The position numbers and the translations under genes are program-made. From Anderseniella sp. Alg231-50 (GTDB taxonomy: Bacteria > Pseudomonadota > Alphaproteobacteria > Rhizobiales > Aestuariivirgaceae), in contig NZ_LT703006.1 of assembly GCF_900149695.1 (NCBI RefSeq), forward strand, positions 248,001 to 312,000: a stretch of 64,000 bases of DNA, read 5' to 3'. The notes beneath the pieces are model-generated. The model did no database searches. It was not told the DNA's origin and saw only the letters and a program-made list of their open reading frames with translations. Below are positions 28,000 through 36,672 of the stretch, one piece after another; within the stretch, counting starts at the first letter, position 1, and each line of letters begins with the position of its first letter.

Positions 28000-29439
28000 T
28001 CAAGCAGACGTGTACGCCGTCTTCACGGTAGTGTGGAATTCCGCGGCATACCGGCCCTGCTCCCGGGGTCCATAACTGGATCCCTTGGCACCGCCAAACG
28101 GCACATGATAGTCAACACCTGCAGTCGGCAGATTGACCATCACCATACCGGCCTGGGCATTGCGTTTGAAATGCGTGGCATGCTTCAGGCTCTGGGTACA
28201 GATGCCCGATGACAGGCCGAACGTCGTGTCATTGGCCACATGCAGGGCCTCTTCATAATCGCGCACCCGAATGACCGACGCCACCGGGCCAAATACTTCT
28301 TCAGTGTTGATGCGCATGTCGTTGTGGGTATCGGTGAACAGGGCCGGCTGCATATAATACCCGTTTTTTTCTCGGGCCAGCCGCTCACCGCCGGCCCGCA
28401 GCGTAGCTCCCTCTCTGCGTCCGATCTCGACGTAATCGAGGTCCTGCTGCAATTGCACCTCATCGACCACCGGACCGATCTGTGTTCGGCTGTCCAGTGC
28501 ATCACCGACATTCAGCTCCCGGATTTTAGACACACAGGCCTCGACAAACCGGCTGTGAATGCCTTCGGTAACCACCAGGCGTGAAGATGCCGTGCAGCGC
28601 TGGCCGGTCGAAAAGAACGCACCCTGAACTGCACAGTCAACGGCCACATCCAGGTCGGCGTCATCCAGCACCACCAACGGGTTCTTGCCACCCATTTCAA
28701 GCTGGAACTTGCGCATGTGGCGCACGCTTGCCTGCGCCACTCGCTCACCGGTAGCTTGCGAACCGGTGAAGGTTACTGCCTTGACGCGGGCATCATCGAG
28801 CATGGCCTGGCCCACCACCGAGCCGGGACCGTTGACGAGATTGATAGTACCTGCCGGCATTCCCGCCCGGTGCAGGATATCCACAATAGCCCAGGCGCAT
28901 CCCGGCACCAGTTCGGCAGGTTTGAAAACCACCGGGTTTGCGTAACAGATCGCTGGTGCAATTTTCCAGGCCGGGATCGCGACGGGAAAATTCCATGGTG
29001 TGATAATGCCGACCACGCCAACCGGCTCACGCGTGATCTCGACATCGACGCCGGCCCGGACAGACGGCAGTTTCTCACCTGCCAGACGCAGTGTCTCTCC
29101 GGCAAAGAAGTTGAAAATCTGCGCCGCGCGCACCGTCTCGCCGATGCCTTCGGCCAGGGTCTTGCCCTCTTCACGAGACAGCAGCCGCCCGATGTCTTCA
29201 CGCCGGGCCATGATCTCATCACTGGCAGTACGCAAAATATCGTGCCGCACCTGAATGCCACTTCGCGCCCAGTCGTGGGCTGCCGCACTTGCTGCAGCAA
29301 TCGCTGCCTCGACATCGTCCGTGGTCGCGGTGGCATAATGGCCGATAACATCATCGGTATCGGACGGGTTGATGTTGGCGGATGCATGCTCGCCTGCCTG
29401 CCACTGTCCGCCTATCAAATTCGGTTTTACATCAGCCAT
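28000..29439 (-). CDS. Aldehyde dehydrogenase (2-oxoglutarate-semialdehyde-type)
   Basis: A 479-aa NAD(P)-dependent aldehyde dehydrogenase. The cofactor-binding region is GIITPWNFPVAIPAWKIAPA, the general base Glu is in FQLEMGGKNP and the nucleophile Cys in STGQRCTASSRL. The C-terminal signature NLPTAGVDYHVPFGGAKGSSYGPREQ resembles alpha-ketoglutaric semialdehyde dehydrogenases. The second ALDH of this window (60590) shares this C-terminus, so they are paralogs. An in-frame GTG is 9 bp upstream of the chosen ATG. Its place after the binding-protein gene suggests it oxidises an aldehyde formed from the imported substrate. Confidence 0.9.
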   Translation of the reverse strand: MADVKPNLIGGQWQAGEHASANINPSDTDDVIGHYATATTDDVEAAIAAASAAAHDWARSGIQVRHDILRTASDEIMARREDIGRLLSREEGKTLAEGIGETVRAAQIFNFFAGETLRLAGEKLPSVRAGVDVEITREPVGVVGIITPWNFPVAIPAWKIAPAICYANPVVFKPAELVPGCAWAIVDILHRAGMPAGTINLVNGPGSVVGQAMLDDARVKAVTFTGSQATGERVAQASVRHMRKFQLEMGGKNPLVVLDDADLDVAVDCAVQGAFFSTGQRCTASSRLVVTEGIHSRFVEACVSKIRELNVGDALDSRTQIGPVVDEVQLQQDLDYVEIGRREGATLRAGGERLAREKNGYYMQPALFTDTHNDMRINTEEVFGPVASVIRVRDYEEALHVANDTTFGLSSGICTQSLKHATHFKRNAQAGMVMVNLPTAGVDYHVPFGGAKGSSYGPREQGRYAAEFHTTVKTAYTSA

Positions 29440-29466
29440 TTCACTCACCGTACCGGTTCAAAAGCA

Positions 29467-29497
29467 CAGGGCGTCCCCGTATTTCGGAGACGCCCTG
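29467..29497 (-). terminator. Hairpin between binding-protein and ALDH genes
   Basis: CAGGGCGTC pairs with GACGCCCTG, with further pairing CCG/CGG inside and a short loop. On the minus strand it follows the stop of the binding-protein gene by about 30 bp and is followed by a short TTTT. It probably ends or attenuates transcription, or protects the 3' end of the binding-protein mRNA, so that this protein is made in excess of the downstream products. Confidence 0.6.
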
Positions 29498-29527
29498 CAG
29501 ATTTCAGGTCATGTCAAACGGCGACAA

Positions 29528-30775
29528 TCAGAACTTCTTGCATTCCGGCACATCGCGCGACGGCAAGCCGACTGACTTGAACACAGCCGGATCAATACCA
29601 AGCGTCTGGTTCACGTTCGGTACGATCTTGACCAGCTTGTTGACCAGGTTGCCATTTTCTTCAACCACTTCGGTGACGAAATTGGTGCCGATGGCCTGAC
29701 GATTACTGTCCAGCGTGATCTTGCCGTTCGGAGCATCAAGCTCCAGCGTCGCCAGACATTGCCGCAGTCCCTTGTGACCGTCGCCTAGTTCACCCTTCAC
29801 ATTGTCCATGCATATCTTCATGGCATTGAAGGCGTTGTAATATCCGGTCGCCATCAATGCCGGGCTCGGGAACCGTTTTTCCGGCGGGAAGGCGTCCTGG
29901 TATGCCTTCACGAAGGTCTGCCACTTCTCGTTGTCCCAGGTGTCTGCCTGCGGACCTGAACCTGGCGTCCCGATCAGGGCTTCCTTGGCCTTGCCCTTTG
30001 AAGACAGCACGGTACCGTCAATCATGATTGTGCCGCCGATCAGTTTGGCGTCACCACCGGCCTGCTGGTACTGATTGAGGAAGTTGACGGCATCACCGCC
30101 GCCCAGTCCAAGATAGATCGCATCCACATCGTCCGGCAGGGATGCGATGATCGAGGCAAAATCCTTGGTTCCCAGAGGCACCCACAGGCGCTCTGTGATT
30201 TCACCACCGGCACCACAGAACTCCAGCGCAAAGCCGAACACCTGCGTGTAGATGAAGGAGTAGTCTTCACCGATAGTGGCGACTTTCTTGTAGCCTTTTT
30301 CATTAAACACATATGATCCGAGACCAGCTGACCACTGCGCGCCGTCCATGTTGAAGCGGAAGAAGTTTTCCGATGGAGTGACGTAAGTGGTTTCCTGGGC
30401 ACCGGAGATACCGTTGATGAACGTTACCTGTGGCTGGGTCTTCGAGTAATCGCGGATAGCGATACCTTCCGAACCGGAAAGCGGACCGATGATGATATCG
30501 ACCTTGTCCTGCTCGACAAGTTTGCGGGCTGCACGAAGGGCGCTGTCCGGACTGGCGTCGGTGGCCCCGACGATAACCTCGATTTCACGTCCGCCGGCCA
30601 TGCCTTTGGCTTCCTTCATGGCAACTTCAAAGCCACGCTGGCCGTCTTCGCCAAGCACGGTGTAGGTTCCTTCAAGCGTCGCCATGAAACCGATCTTCAG
30701 CTTGTCAGCAGCCTGGGCCGACCCGGCTGCGAGAACCGCAGCGGCGGCAACAGTTGAAATTAGCAATTTGCGCAT
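29528..30775 (-). CDS. Periplasmic substrate-binding protein, Leu/Ile/Val-type (LivK family)
   Basis: A 415-aa type I periplasmic binding protein. Signal peptide residues 1-22 (cut after AQA). The mature domain begins DKLKIGFMATLEGTYTVLGEDGQRG, the first lobe of the family. The C-terminal segment holds Cys residues in KICMDNV, LRQCLAT and PECKKF. A GGGAGG site precedes the ATG. As first gene of the unit, it feeds the LivHMGF importer. Nothing in the binding lobes tells the ligand; branched-chain amino acids, amides and aromatic acids are all possible. Confidence 0.92.
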   Translation of the reverse strand: MRKLLISTVAAAAVLAAGSAQAADKLKIGFMATLEGTYTVLGEDGQRGFEVAMKEAKGMAGGREIEVIVGATDASPDSALRAARKLVEQDKVDIIIGPLSGSEGIAIRDYSKTQPQVTFINGISGAQETTYVTPSENFFRFNMDGAQWSAGLGSYVFNEKGYKKVATIGEDYSFIYTQVFGFALEFCGAGGEITERLWVPLGTKDFASIIASLPDDVDAIYLGLGGGDAVNFLNQYQQAGGDAKLIGGTIMIDGTVLSSKGKAKEALIGTPGSGPQADTWDNEKWQTFVKAYQDAFPPEKRFPSPALMATGYYNAFNAMKICMDNVKGELGDGHKGLRQCLATLELDAPNGKITLDSNRQAIGTNFVTEVVEENGNLVNKLVKIVPNVNQTLGIDPAVFKSVGLPSRDVPECKKF

Positions 30776-30979
30776 AATAGTCTTCCTCCCATTAAGGCAT
30801 GTGCGTCATGCACCAGAAAAACCGCGTCGTTTATCGCGCGATTGAACCAAGCGTAAGCCGCAGATCGTCTGTAACAAGCCCAATGAGTGCCGACTTATAA
30901 CTCTAAGTCTCTTTTTTGACCCTGCCCGCTCCCTGCGAAAGCGTTCAAAACCACCCCCAAACACCGCATTTGGATACAA

Positions 30980-31285
30980 TTAGGCGTCGTTTTCGATGTC
31001 ATACACCTGGACCTTGCTCCACAGGTTTGCGCAGGTTTCCAGGAATAACTGATGCGCTTCTCCTGCCTGGTAAGCGTCGTGGCTGGCCAGATCGGAAAAC
31101 TTCAGGACCACACCGTAATCATAACTGTTGTCGATCACCGCACGACTGGTGGTGGCCGGTTTTCCGATCTGGCGCTCCAGCACGTTGGGATCACGGGTCA
31201 GGAGATCCAGGCCGGTTTCGAACTGCCGGATTTGTTCGGGACCGGTCGTCTTCCACAACCAGAAGAACACGGTATGAATATGCAT
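30980..31285 (-). CDS. Dabb-family (stress-responsive A/B barrel) protein
   Basis: A 101-aa protein of the dimeric alpha/beta barrel (Dabb) type. It begins MHIHTVFFWLWKTT and has the family's KFSDLASHDAYQAGEAHQLF segment followed by VQVYDIEND. The ATG at 31285 is chosen because GGGAAG lies 4-9 nt upstream; the open frame extends further without family resemblance. It stands upstream of the binding-protein promoter region, on the same strand. Confidence 0.75.
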   Translation of the reverse strand: MHIHTVFFWLWKTTGPEQIRQFETGLDLLTRDPNVLERQIGKPATTSRAVIDNSYDYGVVLKFSDLASHDAYQAGEAHQLFLETCANLWSKVQVYDIENDA

Positions 31286-31508
31286 CGGACTTCCCTGCCT
31301 GATCTGCTGCCGAAGCACCGTTGCAGGAGGATTTTCCACCTGGTCCCGGCTCTCCAGAGATACGAATTTGAAAGGTCGTGCTAACAGGTTGGGCTCGAAC
31401 ATGCCTTACTTAGAGTAGGATTTTTGCGTCAGGCTGAACCCGGGATATCTGCCCGCAAGTCACACAACATCGCAGCCGCTCGGTGTTCAGAATTTCCCAA
31501 TTGTACTG

Positions 31509-31522
31509 AATTCCGCGGAATT
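31509..31522. promoter_or_regulatory. Perfect 14-bp palindrome AATTCCGCGGAATT
   Basis: AATTCCGCGGAATT lies about 75-90 bp upstream of the DUF1330 gene. This symmetry and position suggest a dimeric repressor or activator site. There is no matched regulator in the immediate neighbourhood. Confidence 0.35.
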
Positions 31523-31595
31523 TGCCTTGATGACTGGAGTAATGTTCCGCTGTAGGCTGGTGGGGCGGTTACTCCCAACAAGAATAGGAAATGTC

Positions 31596-31928
31596 ATGGC
31601 TGTTTATCTGATTGCGAACGTCAAGGTTACCGATGATGCTTGGATTCCCGATTATGCAGCCAATGTGCATGACATCGTTCACAAACACGGGGGCAAATAC
31701 CTTTCCAGAAGCGCCAACATCACGTCTCTGGAAGGCGAAGCTCCTGACACCACGCTGATCGCGTTGCTGGAGTTCCCATCGATGGAAGCAGCCCGCGCAT
31801 TCGCAGACGATCCTGCCTATGCACCTTACGGCAAGGCACGCAGCGATGGCAGCGACAGCCAGTTCTACATTATTGACGACACGGATGTTGCAGGAACAAT
31901 TCCTTATCTGTCCAAGGGCGCCGGGTAA
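31596..31928 (+). CDS. DUF1330-family alpha/beta-barrel protein
   Basis: A 110-aa protein of the dimeric alpha/beta-barrel superfamily (DUF1330). It opens MAVYLIANVKVTD, has HGGKYLSRSANITSLEG in the middle and LLEFPSMEAARAFADDPAYAPY near the end, all usual for the family. The ATG at 31596 has AGGAA directly upstream; earlier in-frame starts add unrelated residues. It ends 6 bp before the convergent neighbour. Function unknown. Confidence 0.82.
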   Translation: MAVYLIANVKVTDDAWIPDYAANVHDIVHKHGGKYLSRSANITSLEGEAPDTTLIALLEFPSMEAARAFADDPAYAPYGKARSDGSDSQFYIIDDTDVAGTIPYLSKGAG

Positions 31929-31934
31929 TACTGC

Positions 31935-32441
31935 CTAGGCGGCCATGGCCGCGATGACCGCTTCAAACGATGGTCTGAGCTTGCCGGTACCCTCCACTAT
32001 GGCCTTGGAGTTTGCGGCCAGCAGGTTCATTGCATAGTCGAATTCCTGCTCAAACTGCGGCAGTTCCTCATCCAGAAACGAGAACAGCAGCACAATCCGC
32101 CAGTCTGCCGACGTTTTCGCCAGGTCGAGGACTTCAGGCGTACTTTCAATTTCCAGTTCAATGACGCGGAAGTAGAAATTTTCGTGCAGCAGCCGCTTCT
32201 TCAGTTCCTGCAGGTCAGCAAACACCTGCTGTACCTGGGCCTCCACACGATGTGGCGCAGAATACTCGAGCCGAATGCACTTACGGGCACTCGCGGTCAC
32301 TTCCTGAGCCCAGCGGAACGATTCCGGGAATTCCTTGGCCAGGACCACTGCCAGGGAGCCTGAAACCCCGGTTTCTTCTGGTTGCCACTCTTCTTCACCA
32401 ACAGACACATGTAACGCTGATACCGCCAACTCGCCCTCCAC
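31935..32441 (-). CDS. Uncharacterised 168-aa protein
   Basis: An acidic soluble protein that I cannot assign. Predicted mainly helical, for example around VEAQVQQVFADLQELKKRLLHENFYF, with no signal peptide or membrane helix. The start is a GTG without a clear ribosome-binding site; no ATG lies near the front. Base and codon use look like the neighbours. The frame is maintained over the full length. Confidence 0.6.
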   Translation of the reverse strand: MEGELAVSALHVSVGEEEWQPEETGVSGSLAVVLAKEFPESFRWAQEVTASARKCIRLEYSAPHRVEAQVQQVFADLQELKKRLLHENFYFRVIELEIESTPEVLDLAKTSADWRIVLLFSFLDEELPQFEQEFDYAMNLLAANSKAIVEGTGKLRPSFEAVIAAMAA

Positions 32442-32566
32442 TGTCTAACTAACCCAACCCACCTCAGGATGTTTTCGTTGGGTCAATCACAATTCACCAC
32501 CGGGAATCCGTCAACACATTACGCCAAGTTACGAACACATTACCGTCACATTTGCCGCAAACAGGA

Positions 32567-32582
32567 CAAATTGGACAATTTG
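32567..32582. promoter_or_regulatory. Palindrome CAAATTG-GA-CAATTTG
   Basis: A perfect 7-2-7 inverted repeat 38 bp upstream of the CRP-type site and about 130 bp before the small DUF1127-like gene. Possibly a second operator of that gene or of the divergent 168-aa gene. Confidence 0.35.
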
Positions 32583-32619
32583 CAAGCCTCGATTGTGCAT
32601 AACTCAGTCATGCACGCAG

Positions 32620-32635
32620 TGTGATGAATCTCACA
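32620..32635. promoter_or_regulatory. CRP-type site TGTGA-N6-TCACA
   Basis: The sequence TGTGA-TGAATC-TCACA is a perfect CRP/FNR-superfamily palindrome, in the gap between divergent genes, 75 bp upstream of the 51-aa gene. A second perfect copy occurs at 43256. Confidence 0.55.
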
Positions 32636-32709
32636 TTCTACGGTCCGGGTCTGTGCAATGTTGCAGTTAACAAAACAACAAGAACGTCTCGTCTTGAAGG
32701 AACGCAAAG

Positions 32710-32865
32710 ATGACCAGGCAACACCACACCAGCTTCACGAGAGCCATTTTGAATTCGACGCAGCGCCTGCTGCGCAGCAACCGGAACAGCAATCTTCTGG
32801 CCAGCAATCACATTGACGCGCGCACCATGAAGGATATCGGCGTCAACCCTGTCGGGTTGCTCTAA
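32710..32865 (+). CDS. Small DUF1127-like protein (51 aa)
   Basis: A 51-aa open frame, MTRQHHTSFTRAILNSTQ at the start and NHIDARTMKDIGVNPVGLL at the end. The end resembles the DUF1127 pattern (arginine-rich helix, then DRxLxDIGxxR), small proteins often involved in phosphate, carbon or RNA-linked regulation. GAAGGAA is well placed upstream of the ATG, a CRP-type site lies further up, and a strong terminator follows 30 bp after the stop. These surrounding signals support a real, separately controlled gene. Confidence 0.65.
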   Translation: MTRQHHTSFTRAILNSTQRLLRSNRNSNLLASNHIDARTMKDIGVNPVGLL

Positions 32866-32896
32866 GCCTCGATTTTTCCCAAAGTTTCCCTGCAAC

Positions 32897-32927
32897 TTTC
32901 CCCGGGCTTTCGGCCCGGGGTTTTTCG
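32897..32927 (+). terminator. Rho-independent terminator
   Basis: CCCCGGGC and its complement GCCCGGGG form a GC-rich stem around a short TTTCG-type loop, directly followed by TTTTT on the plus strand. It closes the transcript of the 51-aa gene and faces the end of the convergent transporter gene. Confidence 0.85.
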
Positions 32928-32952
32928 TCCTGGAAATGCGAGACGAGAAAGC

Positions 32953-33798
32953 TCAGGCTGTGGCCAGCAGCACGATGCCGATGACCACGAACACGACCGA
33001 GACCATGCGCAGTTTCCAGGGCCGCTCGCCAAACCACACAACGCCGATCAGGGCTGCGATGATGACACTCGATTCGCGGATTGCCGATACCGTGCCAAGC
33101 GACGTCAGGCCCTTGGCATAGATCGCCAGCCCATAGGCCAGCGCCGAGATCAGCCCGCCTCCGATGCCGATCAGGTAGTTTTTCAGCGGGTAATCCCTGA
33201 GCTTGTCCCATCGCACGCCCAGCAGGACGGCGGTTGACACCGCTTCCAGCGCGAACAGCCAGCCTATATAGCCAAGCGGGCTTCCCGATGCCCGCACGCC
33301 CATGCCGTCGGCAACCGAGTACGACGCAATGGTAATGCCGGTCAGTACGGCTGCGGCAAGCGCGCCGGCGTTTATCCTTGCGCCGCGCCGGCCAAAGGTC
33401 TGGGCGCCAATCGCAACTGAAATGATCACGATACCGGCCCACGCCACCGGCGGCAGTACCTCACCTGCAAAAAACTGCGCTCCCAGCGCCACCAGCACCG
33501 GCGCCACGCCGCGCGCGATCGGGTAGACCTGGCTGAGGTCACCGAACCGGTAGGCTACCAGCAGGAAGCCGTAATAGAAGTAGTGGATGAAGGTTGACGC
33601 CACGATGAATGGCCAGGCCTCACGTGCCGGCGGCAGGTACAGTACCACCATTACAATGCCGACCAGCCCATGTCCCAGGTTGATGAGCCCAAGCGCAATC
33701 ACCCGGTCGGATGAGCCCTTGACCATGGCATTCCATACCGCATGCAGCACGGCGGCGCACAGGATGAGACCTATGGCAAATTGAGTAGGCGCGCCCAT
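32953..33798 (-). CDS. DMT-superfamily (EamA) transporter
   Basis: A 281-aa inner-membrane protein with about ten membrane helices in two EamA repeats; each repeat shows a Pro/Glu-containing helix end (VYPIARGVAPVLVALGAQFFAGE and IRESSVIIAALIGVVWFGERP). Members export or import small metabolites. It lies 32 bp after the pbfA gene on the same strand, so it is probably the last gene of the phnW operon and may move a phosphonate or an amine breakdown product. The substrate is inferred from position only. Confidence 0.82.
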   Translation of the reverse strand: MGAPTQFAIGLILCAAVLHAVWNAMVKGSSDRVIALGLINLGHGLVGIVMVVLYLPPAREAWPFIVASTFIHYFYYGFLLVAYRFGDLSQVYPIARGVAPVLVALGAQFFAGEVLPPVAWAGIVIISVAIGAQTFGRRGARINAGALAAAVLTGITIASYSVADGMGVRASGSPLGYIGWLFALEAVSTAVLLGVRWDKLRDYPLKNYLIGIGGGLISALAYGLAIYAKGLTSLGTVSAIRESSVIIAALIGVVWFGERPWKLRMVSVVFVVIGIVLLATA

Positions 33799-33830
33799 TC
33801 AGGAGATACCGGGGATCGGTTTGACTTTCA

Positions 33831-35195
33831 TCAGAAAGCTGTTTCGGTAATAGCCGTCTCCACGATTGTCAATGCAACCTCCAGATCTTCACGCGCAATG
33901 GTCAAAGGCGGCGACAATGTCAGCACGCAACCTTGTGATATCTTGAAACTCAGGCCCTGCTCCAGGCACTTGTAGTAGATTTTCTCCGCCAGTTCGGGCG
34001 CCGGAGATCTGGTCTCCTTGTCCGACACGATCTCAACCCCGAACATCAGCCCCCTGCCCCGCACGTCCCCGGTTATCGGGCAGGCTGCAGCAAACTCCCG
34101 CAGGCGGTCCATCGCATAATCACCCAGTTGCGCCGACCGCTCCACCAGCCCTTCATCCTCGATAATGTCGAGTGTGGTCAGGGCTGCCCGCGCCGTGACC
34201 GGGTTCTTCTCGTGGGTATAGTGGCCGATGGCAAACTCGCCGCAGACGTTCAGGTCATCGTGTGCAATGGCTGCCGCGATCGGCAGAATTCCGCCGCCGA
34301 GCGCCTTGCCTACCACGCAGATGTCCGGCACCACATCATCATGGTCGAAGGAGAAGAATTTCCCGGTCTTGCCGAGACCGGTCGGAATTTCATCGAAAAT
34401 CAGCAATGTGCCGTGCCGGTTACAGGCCTCGCGCACTTTCTGCCAGTATCCCGGCGGCGGGATTTGCGGCACTGCCCGCATGGGTTCGGCAATCACGGCG
34501 GCAACGTCACCTTCACGCTCCAGCACGTAATCGACCATCGATGCGCAGGCCAGTCCGCAGTTGTCAGGTCCGGGATGTCCATAAGGACAGCGATAACACG
34601 CAAATGGCGCCACGTGTTCCGCCCCCGGTGTCAGCGGACCGGCAATGTGGGAACGAAATGTTGCTTCCCCGCCAACTGACGAGGCGCCGAACCCTGCTCC
34701 GTGAAACGCATCCCAGAACGACAGCGTCTTGAAACGCCCGGTGGCTGCACGGGCAATCTTCAGTGCCACTTCCACGGCATCAGAACCACCGGTGGTGAAC
34801 AGGACCCGTTTCAGATCGCCAGGTGCCAGCTTGCCCAGGCGCTCTGCCAGTTCAACCGAGACTTCGTTGGTAAACCGGCGCGGCGCAAAGCTCAGACTGT
34901 CCAGTTGCTCCTTGATGGCAGCAACCAGGCGCGGATGACCATAGCCGATGTGGTGCACGCTGTTGCCGTGGAAGTCCATATAGCGGCGGCCATCCAGGTC
35001 CTCGATCCAGATGCCCTCAGCCTTCGCAATCGTGTTCACGCACGGGCTGGACAGGCTCTGGTGCATGAACGCATCGGCATCACGCTCCAGCAAGGGGCGT
35101 GAGCGCTCGCCGGTGTTGGCCGCAGCCCAGTCGAGACGCGCCGCCGATGTGTTGGACTCACCTTCGGTGTGCTGGATCTTCGGGGCCCGGCCCAA
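33831..35195 (-). CDS. pbfA: (R)-1-hydroxy-2-aminoethylphosphonate ammonia-lyase (PbfA-like, class III aminotransferase fold)
   Basis: A 454-aa PLP enzyme of the class III aminotransferase fold. The phosphate cup is TTGGSDAVEVALKIARAATG, the PLP-contacting Asp is in IFDEIPTGLGKTG and the Schiff-base Lys in VVGKALGGGILPIAA. In phosphonate clusters with phnW, phnY and phnA, this class is the ammonia-lyase that converts (R)-1-hydroxy-2-AEP to phosphonoacetaldehyde. That is the best reading here, since phnY* in the same locus makes this very compound. A plain transaminase remains possible. The start is TTG at 35195, with no ATG until residue 44 and no clear ribosome-binding site; only 9 bp follow the phnY stop. 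Confidence 0.78.
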   Translation of the reverse strand: MGRAPKIQHTEGESNTSAARLDWAAANTGERSRPLLERDADAFMHQSLSSPCVNTIAKAEGIWIEDLDGRRYMDFHGNSVHHIGYGHPRLVAAIKEQLDSLSFAPRRFTNEVSVELAERLGKLAPGDLKRVLFTTGGSDAVEVALKIARAATGRFKTLSFWDAFHGAGFGASSVGGEATFRSHIAGPLTPGAEHVAPFACYRCPYGHPGPDNCGLACASMVDYVLEREGDVAAVIAEPMRAVPQIPPPGYWQKVREACNRHGTLLIFDEIPTGLGKTGKFFSFDHDDVVPDICVVGKALGGGILPIAAAIAHDDLNVCGEFAIGHYTHEKNPVTARAALTTLDIIEDEGLVERSAQLGDYAMDRLREFAAACPITGDVRGRGLMFGVEIVSDKETRSPAPELAEKIYYKCLEQGLSFKISQGCVLTLSPPLTIAREDLEVALTIVETAITETAF

Positions 35196-35204
35196 CGGGG
35201 CGGC

Positions 35205-36659
35205 CTAACGCGGCCAGGGCAATGAATAGGTCTTCACATTGGTGAAGAACTTCATTGCCTCCAGCACGCCTTCCTTGACCCCGTTGCCTGAATCCTTGAT
35301 GCCCCCGAACGGTGACATCTCGATGCGGTACCCCGGCTGTTCCCAGATATTGACCGTGCCCACATCCAGGCCTTCGATATAGCTGGTGGCACGGATGAGA
35401 TTGTTGGTGCACACGCCTGCCGACAGGCCGAACGCGGTCGAATTGGAAATCCGCATGACCTCTTCATCGTTGTCCGGCACCCGCACGATCGGCACGATCG
35501 GCCCGAAGGTCTCCTCCATGACCAGTTCGCTGCCATGCGGCACGTGGTCCACCACGATCGGCGGCAGCAACGCGCCCTTGCGTTCCGGGTGATAGAGTAT
35601 CTTGGCACCCTGCTTCTCAGCATCGTAAACCCGGTTTTCAAAAACCTCCGCCGCCTTTGAGTGAATGACGCAGCCCAGTTGGGTATCCGGGTCCTGGGGA
35701 TCACCGAAGCGGATGGTCTTTGCCCTTTCCAGGATCATCGGCACGATCTTGTCGGCCACGGACTCCTGCACCAGGATGCGCTTGATGGCGGTGCAGCGCT
35801 GGCCGGAATTGCCGGTGGCGCCGGCACAGGCCAGGGCAGCCGCTTTTTCAAGGTCAGACGTCTCAAGGTCATTCAGGATGATCAGCGGGTCATTGCCACC
35901 GAGTTCCAGGGCTGTGCGCTTGTAGCCTGCCTTTCCGGCGATCATCTTGCCGACCGGCACACCGCCGGTAAAGGTGATGATGTCGATGTTGTCATTGGTG
36001 ATCATCTCATCACCGATGTCGCCGGGCATGCCGGTGACGATCTGGAACATTTCCGGCGGCAGGCCTGCTTCATACAGGATGTCGGCCAGCGTAATGGCCG
36101 TCATCGGTGTCAGTTCCGTTGGTTTGCACACCATGCAGTTGTTGGTGGCGATCGACGGGGCGATCTTGTGCGCCACCATGTTGAGCGGATGGTTGAACGG
36201 GGTGATCGCCGAAATGGCGGTAACTGGTTCGCGCTTGGTGAAAATCTTGCGATCCTTGCCCTGCGGGGTCAGGTCACAGGAAAAAATCTGCCCGTCATCA
36301 AGGATGGCCAGTTGCCCGGCCAGCGTGAACACATCATAAGACCGTCCGGTTTCATACAATGAATGTTGCTTGCAGATGCCCAGCTCCAGCGTCAGCCAGT
36401 GAGCGATTTCCTCGCGCCGTTCCCGGATTAGTTCGGCTGCGCGAAACAGGATTTGCTGGCGCTCATAGCGGGTCAGTTTCGGTTTGTAGGCGGCGGCAAT
36501 CTCGAACGCCCGGGCAGCGTGTTCCGCGGTACCTGCAGGCACCGTGCCGATCACTTCGTCGGTGTAGGGGTATAAAACCTCCACAACGTCCTTTGTCGTC
36601 ACCTTCTCGCCACCGATGCGCATTGCCTCGCGGCGGATTGTGCGTTCCGTTCCACTCAT
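35205..36659 (-). CDS. phnY: Phosphonoacetaldehyde dehydrogenase
   Basis: A 484-aa ALDH-superfamily enzyme expected to oxidise phosphonoacetaldehyde to phosphonoacetate. The cofactor region [22 protein letters not shown], the Glu in [12 protein letters not shown] and the Cys in [12 protein letters not shown] are intact. The [11 protein letters not shown] variant is typical of phosphonoacetaldehyde/ lactaldehyde-type dehydrogenases. The ATG at 36659 follows AAAGGTCGA; the longer frame would run into phnA. It lies between phnA and pbfA and supplies the substrate of PhnA. Confidence 0.9.
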   Translation of the reverse strand: MSGTERTIRREAMRIGGEKVTTKDVVEVLYPYTDEVIGTVPAGTAEHAARAFEIAAAYKPKLTRYERQQILFRAAELIRERREEIAHWLTLELGICKQHSLYETGRSYDVFTLAGQLAILDDGQIFSCDLTPQGKDRKIFTKREPVTAISAITPFNHPLNMVAHKIAPSIATNNCMVCKPTELTPMTAITLADILYEAGLPPEMFQIVTGMPGDIGDEMITNDNIDIITFTGGVPVGKMIAGKAGYKRTALELGGNDPLIILNDLETSDLEKAAALACAGATGNSGQRCTAIKRILVQESVADKIVPMILERAKTIRFGDPQDPDTQLGCVIHSKAAEVFENRVYDAEKQGAKILYHPERKGALLPPIVVDHVPHGSELVMEETFGPIVPIVRVPDNDEEVMRISNSTAFGLSAGVCTNNLIRATSYIEGLDVGTVNIWEQPGYRIEMSPFGGIKDSGNGVKEGVLEAMKFFTNVKTYSLPWPR

Positions 36660-36672
36660 TTTCGTCGACCTT

